Source: Limisphaerales bacterium (lineage in GTDB: Bacteria > Verrucomicrobiota > Verrucomicrobiia > Limisphaerales > UBA11358). From it: a stretch of DNA of 5,154 nucleotides. The stretch spans positions 481-5,634 of the forward strand of contig PKZR01000015.1 of assembly GCA_003133815.1 (NCBI GenBank). The letters run 5' to 3'. Positions 1-5,154 of this stretch are shown here, piece after piece. The notes beneath the pieces are model-generated. The model had not been told where the DNA came from. It searched no databases and saw nothing but the letters and a program-made list of their open reading frames with translations. Within the stretch, counting starts at the first letter, position 1; each line of letters opens with the position of its first letter. The translations under genes and the position numbers were made by a program.

Positions 1-142
1 GGAAATTTCTCGCCTCGGTTCGAAAACGGGTGTATAATGAGGCCCAGTTGGAAATCCGGCTTCATGGCGTGGTGTAGAGGTGTTGTTGGCTGCTTTGATT
101 CGTGGATGATCCATAGGCGGTAAAATCCCAAATCAAGCAATC
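1..142. other. Upstream leader without a convincing gene
   Basis: This stretch precedes the large secreted-protein gene. It contains a perfect TATAAT hexamer at 33-38 and a long untranslated stretch before the ATG at 143. A 28-codon ORF (ATG at 37, stop at 121-123) exists. It overlaps the hexamer, is rich in Trp, Arg and Cys, and has no ribosome-binding site, so I do not call it. The end of an upstream gene could lie in the first bases, but I cannot show it. Confidence 0.5.
33..38 (+). promoter_or_regulatory. Candidate -10 element for the large secreted-protein gene
   Basis: A perfect TATAAT is preceded directly by TG and followed by GA. No good TTGACA-like element lies 16-18 bases upstream (that position reads tcgcct), so the promoter call rests on the -10 alone. 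Transcription would start near 45 and give a 5' leader of about 97 bases. A similar string, TGTAAAATGA, occurs at 3870-3879 before the pseudopilin gene. Confidence 0.3.
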
Positions 143-3100
143 ATGAAAACTTACATCAGAAATGTATACTTCACGCTGGCATGGCTGGCGTTCGCAACCT
201 TCAACTCCCAACTCTCCACCGCGCATGCCCAGGGCACGGCCTTCACCTATCAGGGCCGGTTGAACTCCGGCGGCAGTCCCGCCACGGGCAGCTATGACAT
301 CGCCTTCACGCTCTACACCACCAACACCAGCGGTGTCGCCATCGCCGGGCCGGTGACGAACACCGCCGTGACCGTGACCAACGGATTATTCACCACCACG
401 GTGGATTTTGGCAACGCCTACACCGGCACGAGCAACTGGCTGGCGATTGCCGTCAGCACCAACGCCGCGAACAGCTTCACGACCTTGGTTCCGCGCCAGC
501 AACTCACGCCGGTGCCGTATGCGATTTATTCGGCAAATGCGGGAAGTGCGGTGACGGCCATCACCGCAAACTCGGCGGGCAGCGCCAATTCTGTTTCTGC
601 GGCGAACATCACGGGCACGATTTCGTCATCGCAATTGAGCGGCAGCTATTCCGGGCCTGTGAACTTTCTGAACGGCGGCAACAATTTTGGCGGCAACGGC
701 AGTGGCTTGACGAACATCAGCCTATCGGGCGTCGGCCCGGCCGGGACGTTCACACTGCTGCCGTTTTACTTTGGCCCGCCGATAAATATTCCCTTGAATG
801 CCTACGCCTACGCAGTGCAACTGCTGGATGTCAACGGCGACGGGCTGCCGGATTTGATTCTCAATTGCGAAGGATCGTTGGGATTTGGTTTGTTTGAAGT
901 TTACACCAATGCAGGTGGAGGTAGTTTCATCCTCGCCTCGACCAATTTAGATGGTAACGGACAGATCTATTCCATCGCGGCGGGGGATTTCAACGGTGAC
1001 GGCAAAATAGACCTGGCGGTCGGCGACTCAACCGGCGTGACGGTCTATCAGGGTTTTGGCGACGGAACGTTCACCCCTGTTTTGACCAATACACTGGTGA
1101 GCGGAATTTATTACCGGTATGTGTCTGTGGCAGACATCAATGGTGACGGGCATCCGGATATCGTGGTTGGAAATGGCAACGAAAATCCGGGTTATCTGAA
1201 TACCCTGCTCAACTTTGGTGCCGGCGGCTTTGTGTTTACCCTCGCGCAATCCATCACCATCAATGATGACATCAACGCCCTCACCACCAGGGATGTGAAT
1301 GGTGATGGTCAACCAGACATCATATACGCCGGACTATATAATGCCGTGACCGTTTATACCAACCGCAGCGGTGTGTTCACCCTGGCCTCAACCAACAAGA
1401 TCGGCAATCAGGCGGTAGGCGTGGTCGTGGGGGATGTGAACGGTGACGGCAGACCGGACTTGATATCGGTCAATGCATATAATAACAACCTGACGATTTT
1501 CACCAATGCCGGCGGTGGCATCTTTAACTCCAATCAGTCCATCAGTGTGGGCCACAGCCCCACTAGCGCCGTCGTGGTGACGAACAGCGCCGGATTGGTC
1601 ACCTATCTGGGGGTGGCCAACGCGGCGGACGGCACGGTGGGCGTGCTGGCAAACGACGGCCACGGCAATTTCAACTCCGTGGGTCTGGCCAATGTGGGGC
1701 AGTTCGAGGAGTTTTCGGCTCCGGTTCAGGCTCTGGCCACGGCTGATGTCAACGGCGATGGCAAACCGGATTTTGTGGCGGCCACCGGCTATAATGAAGA
1801 CGTCACGGAGATGTTAGGTTATCCGCAGGTGCTGGCGATGCAAAACCCGGTTTCACTTACGAACGCTGAAAATGTCATCGATGGCTACTTCACCGGCAAC
1901 GGCAGCGCACTGTCCAACCTGAACGCCTCGCAGATCACCAGCGGCACGCTATCCCTGTCCCAACTGCCCGTCGGCGTTCCCTTGTTGAGCAGCAACCAGA
2001 CTTTCACCGGGCAGAATATCTTTAGCGCCAACAACAACTATTTCTATGGAAATTTCGAAGGTTCGGCGACGATCAGCAGTTTCTTTGGCCGCGCCGGCGG
2101 CTTGACCGGGCTGAACGCGTCGCAACTGACTTTTGGCACGATTCCGCTCGCGGCCATCCCGACGCCAACGGTGGTGACGAACAGCGCCGGCGGCGTGACC
2201 TTGAGCGGAACGTTCAGCGGCAACGGCGTCGGCTTGACCAATGTCTGGCAGACCACCGGCAACACCGGCACCACGGCGGGTGTGAACTATCTTGGCACGG
2301 CGGACAACCAGCCGCTGGAACTGCATGTGGATGGGGGCCGGGCGCTGCGAATTGAACCTACCAGCAGTGGAACCGGTGTGCCGAACATCATCGGCGGCTA
2401 TTCCGGCAATCTGGAGGATAACGGCTCTCAAGGTGTCACCATCGGCGGCGGCGGCGCGTCGGGTTATGTCAACCACGTCAGCGCCTCGCTTGGCACCATT
2501 ACCGGAGGCTCGGGCAATACCATCAACACTAACGGCAACGATTCGACCATTGGCGGGGGTCGGCAAAACACCGTTGACCTGGATGCCTGGGGGGCAGTCA
2601 TCGGTGGGGGTCACGGCAACTGGATTCAAGCGGACAATAACGGCGGAGGTGGTCTGGGCAATTCCTCGTATTCCACCATCAGCGGCGGCTTTGGCAATGT
2701 GGTGGGCACGAATGCCATCAATGCCACCATCGGTGGCGGCGGCATCAACACCAACAGCGGCAACTACGCCACCATCCCAGGCGGCTATGAAAACCTGGCG
2801 AGCGGCAACTATGGTTTTGCCGCCGGTGATAACGCGGAGGCCACGAACAACGGTGCGTTTGTGTGGAGCGACAGTTCTGGCACGCTCACCAAATCGTTCA
2901 CCAACAATCAATTCATGGCGCGCGCTTCGGGCGGTGTGGTGTTTTTGACCGGCACGGCGGCATCGCCGGCCAGTTATGCGACCGGCAGCGCCGGGGTGGC
3001 GCTGTTGCCTAACGCAACGGCGTGGACAACCGTTTCCGACCGCAACGCCAAGAAGAATTTTGCGCCAGTCAACACCGAGGCCGTATTGGACAAGCTGGCG

Positions 3101-3388
3101 GCCATTCCCATCCAGCAATGGAATTACAAGTGGGAGTCTGACAAGGACGTGCCAAACATCGGCCCCATGGCGCAGGATTTCAAAAAGGCATTCTATCCCG
3201 GACGGGACGACAGGGGCATCACAACGCTGGAATTTGACGGCGTGGAACTGGCGGCCATCCAGGGCTTAAACCAGAAACTCAATGAGAAGGATGCGGAGAT
3301 TCAAACTCTCAAACAACAAAACGATTCGCTCGCACAACGGTTGACTGATTTGGAAGCCACTGTAAAACAGCTTGCACCACAGAAGTAA
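143..3388 (+). CDS. Exported fibre-like adhesin with FG-GAP propeller, YadA-like head and S74 autochaperone
   Basis: A 1081-residue protein predicted to be exported and displayed or released. Residues 1-29 form a signal peptide (basic start, hydrophobic 8-20, likely cut AHA|Q). Residues 32-133 are a beta-rich domain beginning FTYQGRL and ending PYAIYSANA, common in Verrucomicrobiota. Stalk motifs of the GNGxGLTN type sit near 184, 585, 652 and 693. Residues about 205-570 hold six intact calcium loops DxNGDGxxD (starting at 229, 282, 331, 384, 431, 535) plus one degenerate blade. Residues 717-739 (LGTADNQPLELHV…) lead into a YadA-like head at 765-910. S965 and K970 in SDRNAK, and GPMAQDF at 1007-1013, mark a Peptidase_S74 chaperone, known from phage tailspikes to trimerise and self-cleave. 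Residues 1042-1077 form a regular heptad coiled coil. The ATG at 143 is chosen because the signal peptide starts there; no Shine-Dalgarno is visible. Ligand unknown. The domains are clear; the adhesin role is inferred. Confidence 0.9.
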   Translation: MKTYIRNVYFTLAWLAFATFNSQLSTAHAQGTAFTYQGRLNSGGSPATGSYDIAFTLYTTNTSGVAIAGPVTNTAVTVTNGLFTTTVDFGNAYTGTSNWLAIAVSTNAANSFTTLVPRQQLTPVPYAIYSANAGSAVTAITANSAGSANSVSAANITGTISSSQLSGSYSGPVNFLNGGNNFGGNGSGLTNISLSGVGPAGTFTLLPFYFGPPINIPLNAYAYAVQLLDVNGDGLPDLILNCEGSLGFGLFEVYTNAGGGSFILASTNLDGNGQIYSIAAGDFNGDGKIDLAVGDSTGVTVYQGFGDGTFTPVLTNTLVSGIYYRYVSVADINGDGHPDIVVGNGNENPGYLNTLLNFGAGGFVFTLAQSITINDDINALTTRDVNGDGQPDIIYAGLYNAVTVYTNRSGVFTLASTNKIGNQAVGVVVGDVNGDGRPDLISVNAYNNNLTIFTNAGGGIFNSNQSISVGHSPTSAVVVTNSAGLVTYLGVANAADGTVGVLANDGHGNFNSVGLANVGQFEEFSAPVQALATADVNGDGKPDFVAATGYNEDVTEMLGYPQVLAMQNPVSLTNAENVIDGYFTGNGSALSNLNASQITSGTLSLSQLPVGVPLLSSNQTFTGQNIFSANNNYFYGNFEGSATISSFFGRAGGLTGLNASQLTFGTIPLAAIPTPTVVTNSAGGVTLSGTFSGNGVGLTNVWQTTGNTGTTAGVNYLGTADNQPLELHVDGGRALRIEPTSSGTGVPNIIGGYSGNLEDNGSQGVTIGGGGASGYVNHVSASLGTITGGSGNTINTNGNDSTIGGGRQNTVDLDAWGAVIGGGHGNWIQADNNGGGGLGNSSYSTISGGFGNVVGTNAINATIGGGGINTNSGNYATIPGGYENLASGNYGFAAGDNAEATNNGAFVWSDSSGTLTKSFTNNQFMARASGGVVFLTGTAASPASYATGSAGVALLPNATAWTTVSDRNAKKNFAPVNTEAVLDKLAAIPIQQWNYKWESDKDVPNIGPMAQDFKKAFYPGRDDRGITTLEFDGVELAAIQGLNQKLNEKDAEIQTLKQQNDSLAQRLTDLEATVKQLAPQK
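196..216 (+). repeat. Three tandem heptanucleotides inside the signal-peptide coding region
   Basis: The bases read AACCTTC, AACTCCC, AACTCTC: three units of the form AACYYYC in perfect 7-base register. They encode roughly residues 18-25 (the TFNSQLS part of the signal peptide). From memory, runs of this kind that encode FN.QLS peptides occur in some Verrucomicrobiota and other bacteria. Three short units could also arise by chance. Confidence 0.45.
770..1850 (+). repeat. FG-GAP/VCBS blade repeats (seven-blade propeller)
   Basis: Six copies of DxNGDGxxD start at residues 229, 282, 331, 384, 431 and 535 of the large protein, 47-53 residues apart except for one gap of 104. The double gap is filled by a degenerate blade in which TNSAGLVTY (480-488) occupies the loop position and all the calcium-binding Asp residues are gone. 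Six plus one gives seven blades, the usual integrin-type FG-GAP fold. Between the loops, repeated 'FTLASTN' and 'TNAGGG.F' segments supply the outer strands. The loops probably bind calcium. Blade edges are approximate. Confidence 0.85.
1574..1593 (+). repeat. 20-base direct repeat, copy 1 (in degenerate propeller blade)
   Basis: This 20-base string, beginning gtggtgacga and ending acagcgccgg, is identical to 2171-2190. The flanking bases differ on both sides. Both copies are in the same reading frame and encode VVTNSAG, here residues 478-484, exactly where the calcium loop of the sixth blade should be. Confidence 0.7.
2171..2190 (+). repeat. 20-base direct repeat, copy 2 (in stalk segment)
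   Basis: Exact second copy of 1574-1593, encoding VVTNSAG at residues 677-683. It lies just before the GNGVGLTN stalk motif. Here the peptide fits the Thr/Asn/Ser/Gly-rich linker style, which suggests this copy is native and the propeller copy derived. That direction is inference. Confidence 0.7.
2435..2872 (+). repeat. YadA-like head repeats in the large protein
   Basis: Residues 765-910 carry about eight units built on (A/S)TI.GG..N….: isoleucines at 767, 786, 803, 820, 846, 863 and 878, then FAAG at 892-895, mostly 14-19 residues apart. One unit (about 833-844, GGGGLGN) is irregular, leaving a 26-residue step. The run ends in AFVWSD. This resembles the left-handed beta-roll head of trimeric autotransporter adhesins, in which each unit adds one turn. 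There is no outer-membrane anchor barrel after it; an S74 chaperone follows instead. Confidence 0.75.
3020..3265 (+). other. Peptidase_S74 intramolecular chaperone domain
   Basis: Residues about 960-1041 of the large protein. It begins WTTVSDRNAKKNF with S965 and K970 five residues apart, as in the Ser-Lys dyad of endosialidase-type tailspike chaperones, then LDKLAAIPIQQWNYKW, the GPMAQDF motif (the usual AQE is AQD here) and LEFDGVELAAIQGLNQKL. In the known family, three chains assemble and each cuts itself at the Ser-Asp bond. If active here, cleavage after S965 would release residues 966-1081 and leave a mature fibre of roughly 936 residues. Activity itself is inferred. Confidence 0.8.
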
Positions 3389-3395
3389 AGTGCTT

Positions 3396-3833
3396 ATGAA
3401 AAAATTATTGATTCTCATGGGTATGTTGTTTTGCGGAACCGGTTTTGCGCAGCAATACTCGATTGACTGGTATAAGATCGCGGGTGGCGGCGGCACCAGC
3501 ATCGGAGCGACTTATCAAGTCACCGGCACCATCGGTCAGCCTGACGCGAGCGGCTCGATGAGCGGCGGCAATTATTCCCTGACCGGTGGATTCTGGAGTC
3601 TCATTTCTGTCGTACAGACGGCGGGGCTGCCCAATCTGGCCATTACCCATTCCGGCAATAATGTTATCATCTCATGGCCAAACACCGGCAGCTATACATT
3701 GCAGCAAAACGCTAACCTCGCGACATCAGACGGCTGGGCAACGAGTGGCTATACCATCAGCACCGCCAACGGTACGAACAGCATCACCATCACCTCGGCC
3801 ACGGGGAATCTGTTCTTCAGATTAAAGCAGTAA
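3396..3833 (+). CDS. Small exported protein of the 'SIDWYKI' type, function unknown
   Basis: A 145-residue protein. Residues 1-18 are a signal peptide (MKKLLILMGMLF…GFA|Q). Cys13 is not in a usable lipobox because Phe precedes it, so a lipoprotein is unlikely. The mature part starts YSIDWYKIAGGGG (21-33) and continues through YQVTGTIGQPD (40-50) and GGNYSLTGGFWSL (57-69). A second module has NNVIISWP (88-95), YTLQQNANL (100-108), a Trp at 114 and the C-terminal FFRL (140-143). I recognise this two-part pattern from many verrucomicrobial proteins, but no function is established. The start at 3396 is preferred over an in-frame ATG at 3372, which would overlap the previous gene and put MHHRSKVL before the signal peptide. 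The 7-base gap after the fibre gene suggests co-transcription and a shared surface role. No strong Shine-Dalgarno is present. Confidence 0.85.
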   Translation: MKKLLILMGMLFCGTGFAQQYSIDWYKIAGGGGTSIGATYQVTGTIGQPDASGSMSGGNYSLTGGFWSLISVVQTAGLPNLAITHSGNNVIISWPNTGSYTLQQNANLATSDGWATSGYTISTANGTNSITITSATGNLFFRLKQ

Positions 3834-3871
3834 GTTGGTGGTTTGTGTCACAATCCTGGCCGCCTTCGCTG

Positions 3872-3877
3872 TAAAAT
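3872..3877 (+). promoter_or_regulatory. Candidate -10 element before the pseudopilin gene
   Basis: TAAAAT sits in the 83-base gap, 39 bases before the ATG at 3917, and is preceded by TG and followed by GA, like the string at 31-40. No good -35 lies at the normal distance. If real, the pseudopilin gene has its own promoter; otherwise it could be read from the upstream operon, since no clear terminator lies between. Confidence 0.25.
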
Positions 3878-3916
3878 GACTTGAATTGAACGGCAATTGG
3901 TGGTGCCTTGTCCGGC

Positions 3917-4792
3917 ATGAAACCGTGCCGGGCGTTCACGCTGATTGAACTGCTTGTGGTCATTGCCATCATCGCCATCCTGGCTGCGCTGCTTCTGCCG
4001 GCGCTGGCCGGCGCCAGGCTGAGGGCGCAACAGACGGCATGCGTCTCCAATCTCAAGCAACTGGTCACCGCCAATGTCATCTTTGCGGACGAGCATGACG
4101 GGGTGTGGATGTATCCATCGCGCGGCGGGGATGCGGATTATCCGGATTCGCAATGGCTGGGTGTGCTGGTGCCGGACATCATCAAGGTGTCGTCGCTCAC
4201 CAATCCGCTGCCGTTGCTGCTGTGTCCCACGGCGGCGCTGCCGGCCAATGCGGGCATGGGGGAGACGACGGGGAGTTTCGGCCAGTTCGGGACGGCAGAC
4301 CGTTGTTACATCCGCAACTGCGCCAACGGCCGGGCCATCTCCAGCAGCTATCTCTACAACGGCTGGTTTTATGCGCAGGCTCCCACTCCCGCAGATGAAG
4401 CGGGCTGGGCGACCAGCGACGGTTATCCAACCTATGCGACCAATTATTTCCCGAACGAATCGGCGGTGCGGATGCCGTCGCAGACGCCGGTGCTGATGGA
4501 TGGGACGTGGAGTGATGCGTGGCCGTTGGAATCGGATCCGGCTGCGGGGAATTTATACTTCGGATCCGGCGGCCAGATGATCGGCACGGAGATGGGACGC
4601 ATCATGATATTACGGCACGGCGGCAGGCTTGCGCCTCCGGATGCGGACTATGACGCGGACTGGCCGTCGCTGCCGCCGAGGGGCGGCATCAACATTGGAA
4701 TGACGGACGGGCATGTGGAGCTGGCGACAATGCCCGCGCTGAGGAGTTATTACTGGCATCTCAACTGGAACAAATCCGCGCCCGTGCCGTGA
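3917..4792 (+). CDS. Type IV pilin/pseudopilin-like protein with prepilin cleavage signal and H…DG C-terminal motif
   Basis: A 291-residue protein. Residues 1-6 (MKPCRA) are a short basic leader; the prepilin peptidase site is A6|F7, with Ala in place of the usual Gly at -1, followed by FTLIELLVVIAIIAILA and the conserved Glu11 (position 5 of the mature protein). The hydrophobic helix runs to about 30. It continues with RLRAQQTACVSNLKQL, typical of the verrucomicrobial/planctomycete DUF1559-like family. The C-terminal 'H-X9-DG' signature is stretched: H234 (ILRHGG) and D264-G265 (MTDGHVEL) are 29 residues apart. It ends RSYYWHLNW. The protein would be processed by a prepilin peptidase and inserted in the inner membrane, perhaps as a pilin-like subunit of a secretion or pilus machine; many copies of such genes occur per genome in these phyla and their roles are mostly unknown. 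ATG 3917 is preferred over the TTG at 3908; an in-frame stop at 3887 rules out longer starts. Confidence 0.88.
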   Translation: MKPCRAFTLIELLVVIAIIAILAALLLPALAGARLRAQQTACVSNLKQLVTANVIFADEHDGVWMYPSRGGDADYPDSQWLGVLVPDIIKVSSLTNPLPLLLCPTAALPANAGMGETTGSFGQFGTADRCYIRNCANGRAISSSYLYNGWFYAQAPTPADEAGWATSDGYPTYATNYFPNESAVRMPSQTPVLMDGTWSDAWPLESDPAAGNLYFGSGGQMIGTEMGRIMILRHGGRLAPPDADYDADWPSLPPRGGINIGMTDGHVELATMPALRSYYWHLNWNKSAPVP

Positions 4793-4831
4793 TGCCATGG
4801 CCAGGGCAGGGACAGCGCGCGGGTCTTTGGA

Positions 4832-4849
4832 GCGGCCACCATTGGCTGC
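4832..4849 (+). terminator. Weak hairpin after the pseudopilin gene, possible terminator
   Basis: GCGGCCA (4832-4838) pairs with TGGCTGC (4843-4849) around a CCAT loop, seven pairs including one G-U. It lies 39 bases after the pseudopilin stop. No T-run follows directly; a TTTT occurs only at 4862-4865. It may therefore be a chance hairpin or a factor-dependent terminator site between convergent genes. Confidence 0.2.
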
Positions 4850-4863
4850 AAGCGGGAGGGGTT

Positions 4864-5076
4864 TTAAACCATGCCTGCACTGTTGATTGTCCTCATCAAT
4901 GCACTGGTTGAGTCCATTGCGGTGAAAATGGAGACGCCGTCAATGCTCCTTGTGCCAAGCTCGTTGAGCCGGTGCAAAATATCCCGTCTTTCCTGCAATA
5001 CATCCATTGAGGCGGCCGCGTTGCCGGGTTCGCTGAGCAGGACCTTCCATCGGGCCAATAGTTGTTCGGTTTCCAT
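4864..5076 (-). CDS. Possible small helical protein, unknown function
   Basis: A 70-residue ORF on the minus strand, convergent with the pseudopilin gene (71-base gap). It begins METEQLLARWKVLLSEPG, continues with an amphipathic stretch MDVLQERRDILHRLNELG (24-41), and ends near INSAG. Its codon choice is ordinary and mostly G/C at the third base, whereas the overlapping plus-strand frame is Ser/Cys-rich and looks like a shadow. The pattern 'W..LL…L.ERR.IL.RL..LG' is loosely like small flagellar chaperones of the FliT/FlgN kind, but no neighbour in view supports this. An in-frame stop at 5116-5118 bounds it upstream, so it is not the tail of a longer frame unless it starts at a non-ATG codon. 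No clear Shine-Dalgarno. If it is not a gene, 4793-5154 holds none that I can support. Confidence 0.45.
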   Translation of the reverse strand: METEQLLARWKVLLSEPGNAAASMDVLQERRDILHRLNELGTRSIDGVSIFTAMDSTSALMRTINSAGMV

Positions 5077-5154
5077 AAGATGTTGTTCAGGAATGGTGCC
5101 GACGTTTGGTGCGCATCAATGTCCGTCGTGACCGTCTTTCCCCTGCCGGTTGTC
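5077..5154. other. Window edge, upstream of the minus-strand ORF
   Basis: On the minus strand this would be the upstream region of the small ORF. A frame entering from the window end runs 12 codons (rich in Asp, Gly, His and Lys) to a stop at 5116-5118, and another runs to a stop just before the ATG at 5076. Either could be the tail of an upstream minus-strand gene, but too little is present to choose. Confidence 0.2.

Noticed and set aside
103..113. TGGAT-G-ATCCA palindrome as an operator
   Set aside because: Only five bases per arm and a single copy; easily due to chance.
37..123. 28-codon ORF in the leader
   Set aside because: Overlaps the TATAAT hexamer, has no ribosome-binding site and an unlikely composition; a leader peptide cannot be excluded but is unsupported.
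2292..2948. 218-residue plus-strand ORF in another frame
   Set aside because: Lies fully inside the fibre gene; rich in Arg, Pro, Ala, Trp and Ser, a shadow of the glycine-rich head repeats.
1949..3118. 389-residue minus-strand ORF
   Set aside because: Antisense to the stalk, head and chaperone coding region, whose sense protein has clear domains. The antisense product is Ala/Arg/Val-rich without motifs. Its length follows from the sense gene rarely using codons that give stops on the other strand.
143..3388. Phage tail fibre from a prophage
   Set aside because: The S74 domain is phage-like, but the protein has a signal peptide and the neighbours are a signal-peptide protein and a pseudopilin, with no phage structural, lysis or integrase genes.
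3372..3395. Earlier ATG for the small exported protein
   Set aside because: Would overlap the end of the fibre gene by 17 bases and add eight residues before a perfect signal peptide start.
3892..3907. GGCA…TGCC hairpin before the pseudopilin start
   Set aside because: Four-pair stem with an eight-base loop; too weak to call a regulatory structure.
3908..3916. TTG start for the pseudopilin
   Set aside because: Adds only MSG before MKPCRAFTLIELL; the ATG at 3917 gives a normal short prepilin leader.
4871..5131. 86-residue plus-strand ORF
   Set aside because: Ser/Cys-rich with no motif; it is the complement of the better minus-strand frame.

Overview
The window most likely comes from a free-living or environmental Verrucomicrobiota bacterium, probably of the Pedosphaera/Limisphaerales type. 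This is recognised from protein style, not from a marker gene. The large secreted protein combines a 'FTYQGRL…TPVPYAIYSANA' N-terminal domain, 'GNGSGLTN / LNASQ' stalk motifs and an 'ATIPGGYENLASGNY' head. The small 'YSIDWYKIAGGGG…GGFWSL' protein and the 'AFTLIELLVVIAIIAILAALLLPAL' pseudopilin are also typical of that phylum. No rRNA, tRNA, CRISPR array, transposase or integrase was seen.

Layout: 1-142 is a leader with a consensus -10 hexamer and no convincing gene. 143-3388 (+) encodes a 1081-residue exported protein. Its parts, in order, are a signal peptide, a verrucomicrobial N-terminal domain, stalk motifs, a seven-blade FG-GAP/VCBS beta-propeller with one blade that has lost its calcium loop, more stalk motifs, a YadA-like glycine-rich head, a Peptidase_S74 intramolecular chaperone with an apparent Ser-Lys dyad, and a C-terminal coiled coil. 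Seven bases later, 3396-3833 (+) encodes a 145-residue exported protein of unknown function, probably co-transcribed. After an 83-base gap, 3917-4792 (+) encodes a type IV pilin/pseudopilin-like protein with a variant C-terminal 'H…DG' motif. 4793-5154 holds a weak hairpin and a plausible 70-residue ORF on the minus strand (4864-5076) that converges on the other genes.

Functional reading (inference): the first two genes look like a surface or extracellular cassette. The large protein would be a trimeric fibre that folds with its C-terminal chaperone and then releases it by self-cleavage, displaying a head and a propeller for binding. The small secreted protein may be an accessory subunit. The pseudopilin may belong to a type II secretion or type IV pilus-like apparatus, but nothing in the window proves a link. 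The most notable features are the propeller placed inside an otherwise standard phage-tailspike-like fibre, the single degenerate blade whose loop shares a 20-base exact repeat with a later stalk segment, and a heptanucleotide repeat inside the signal-peptide coding region.
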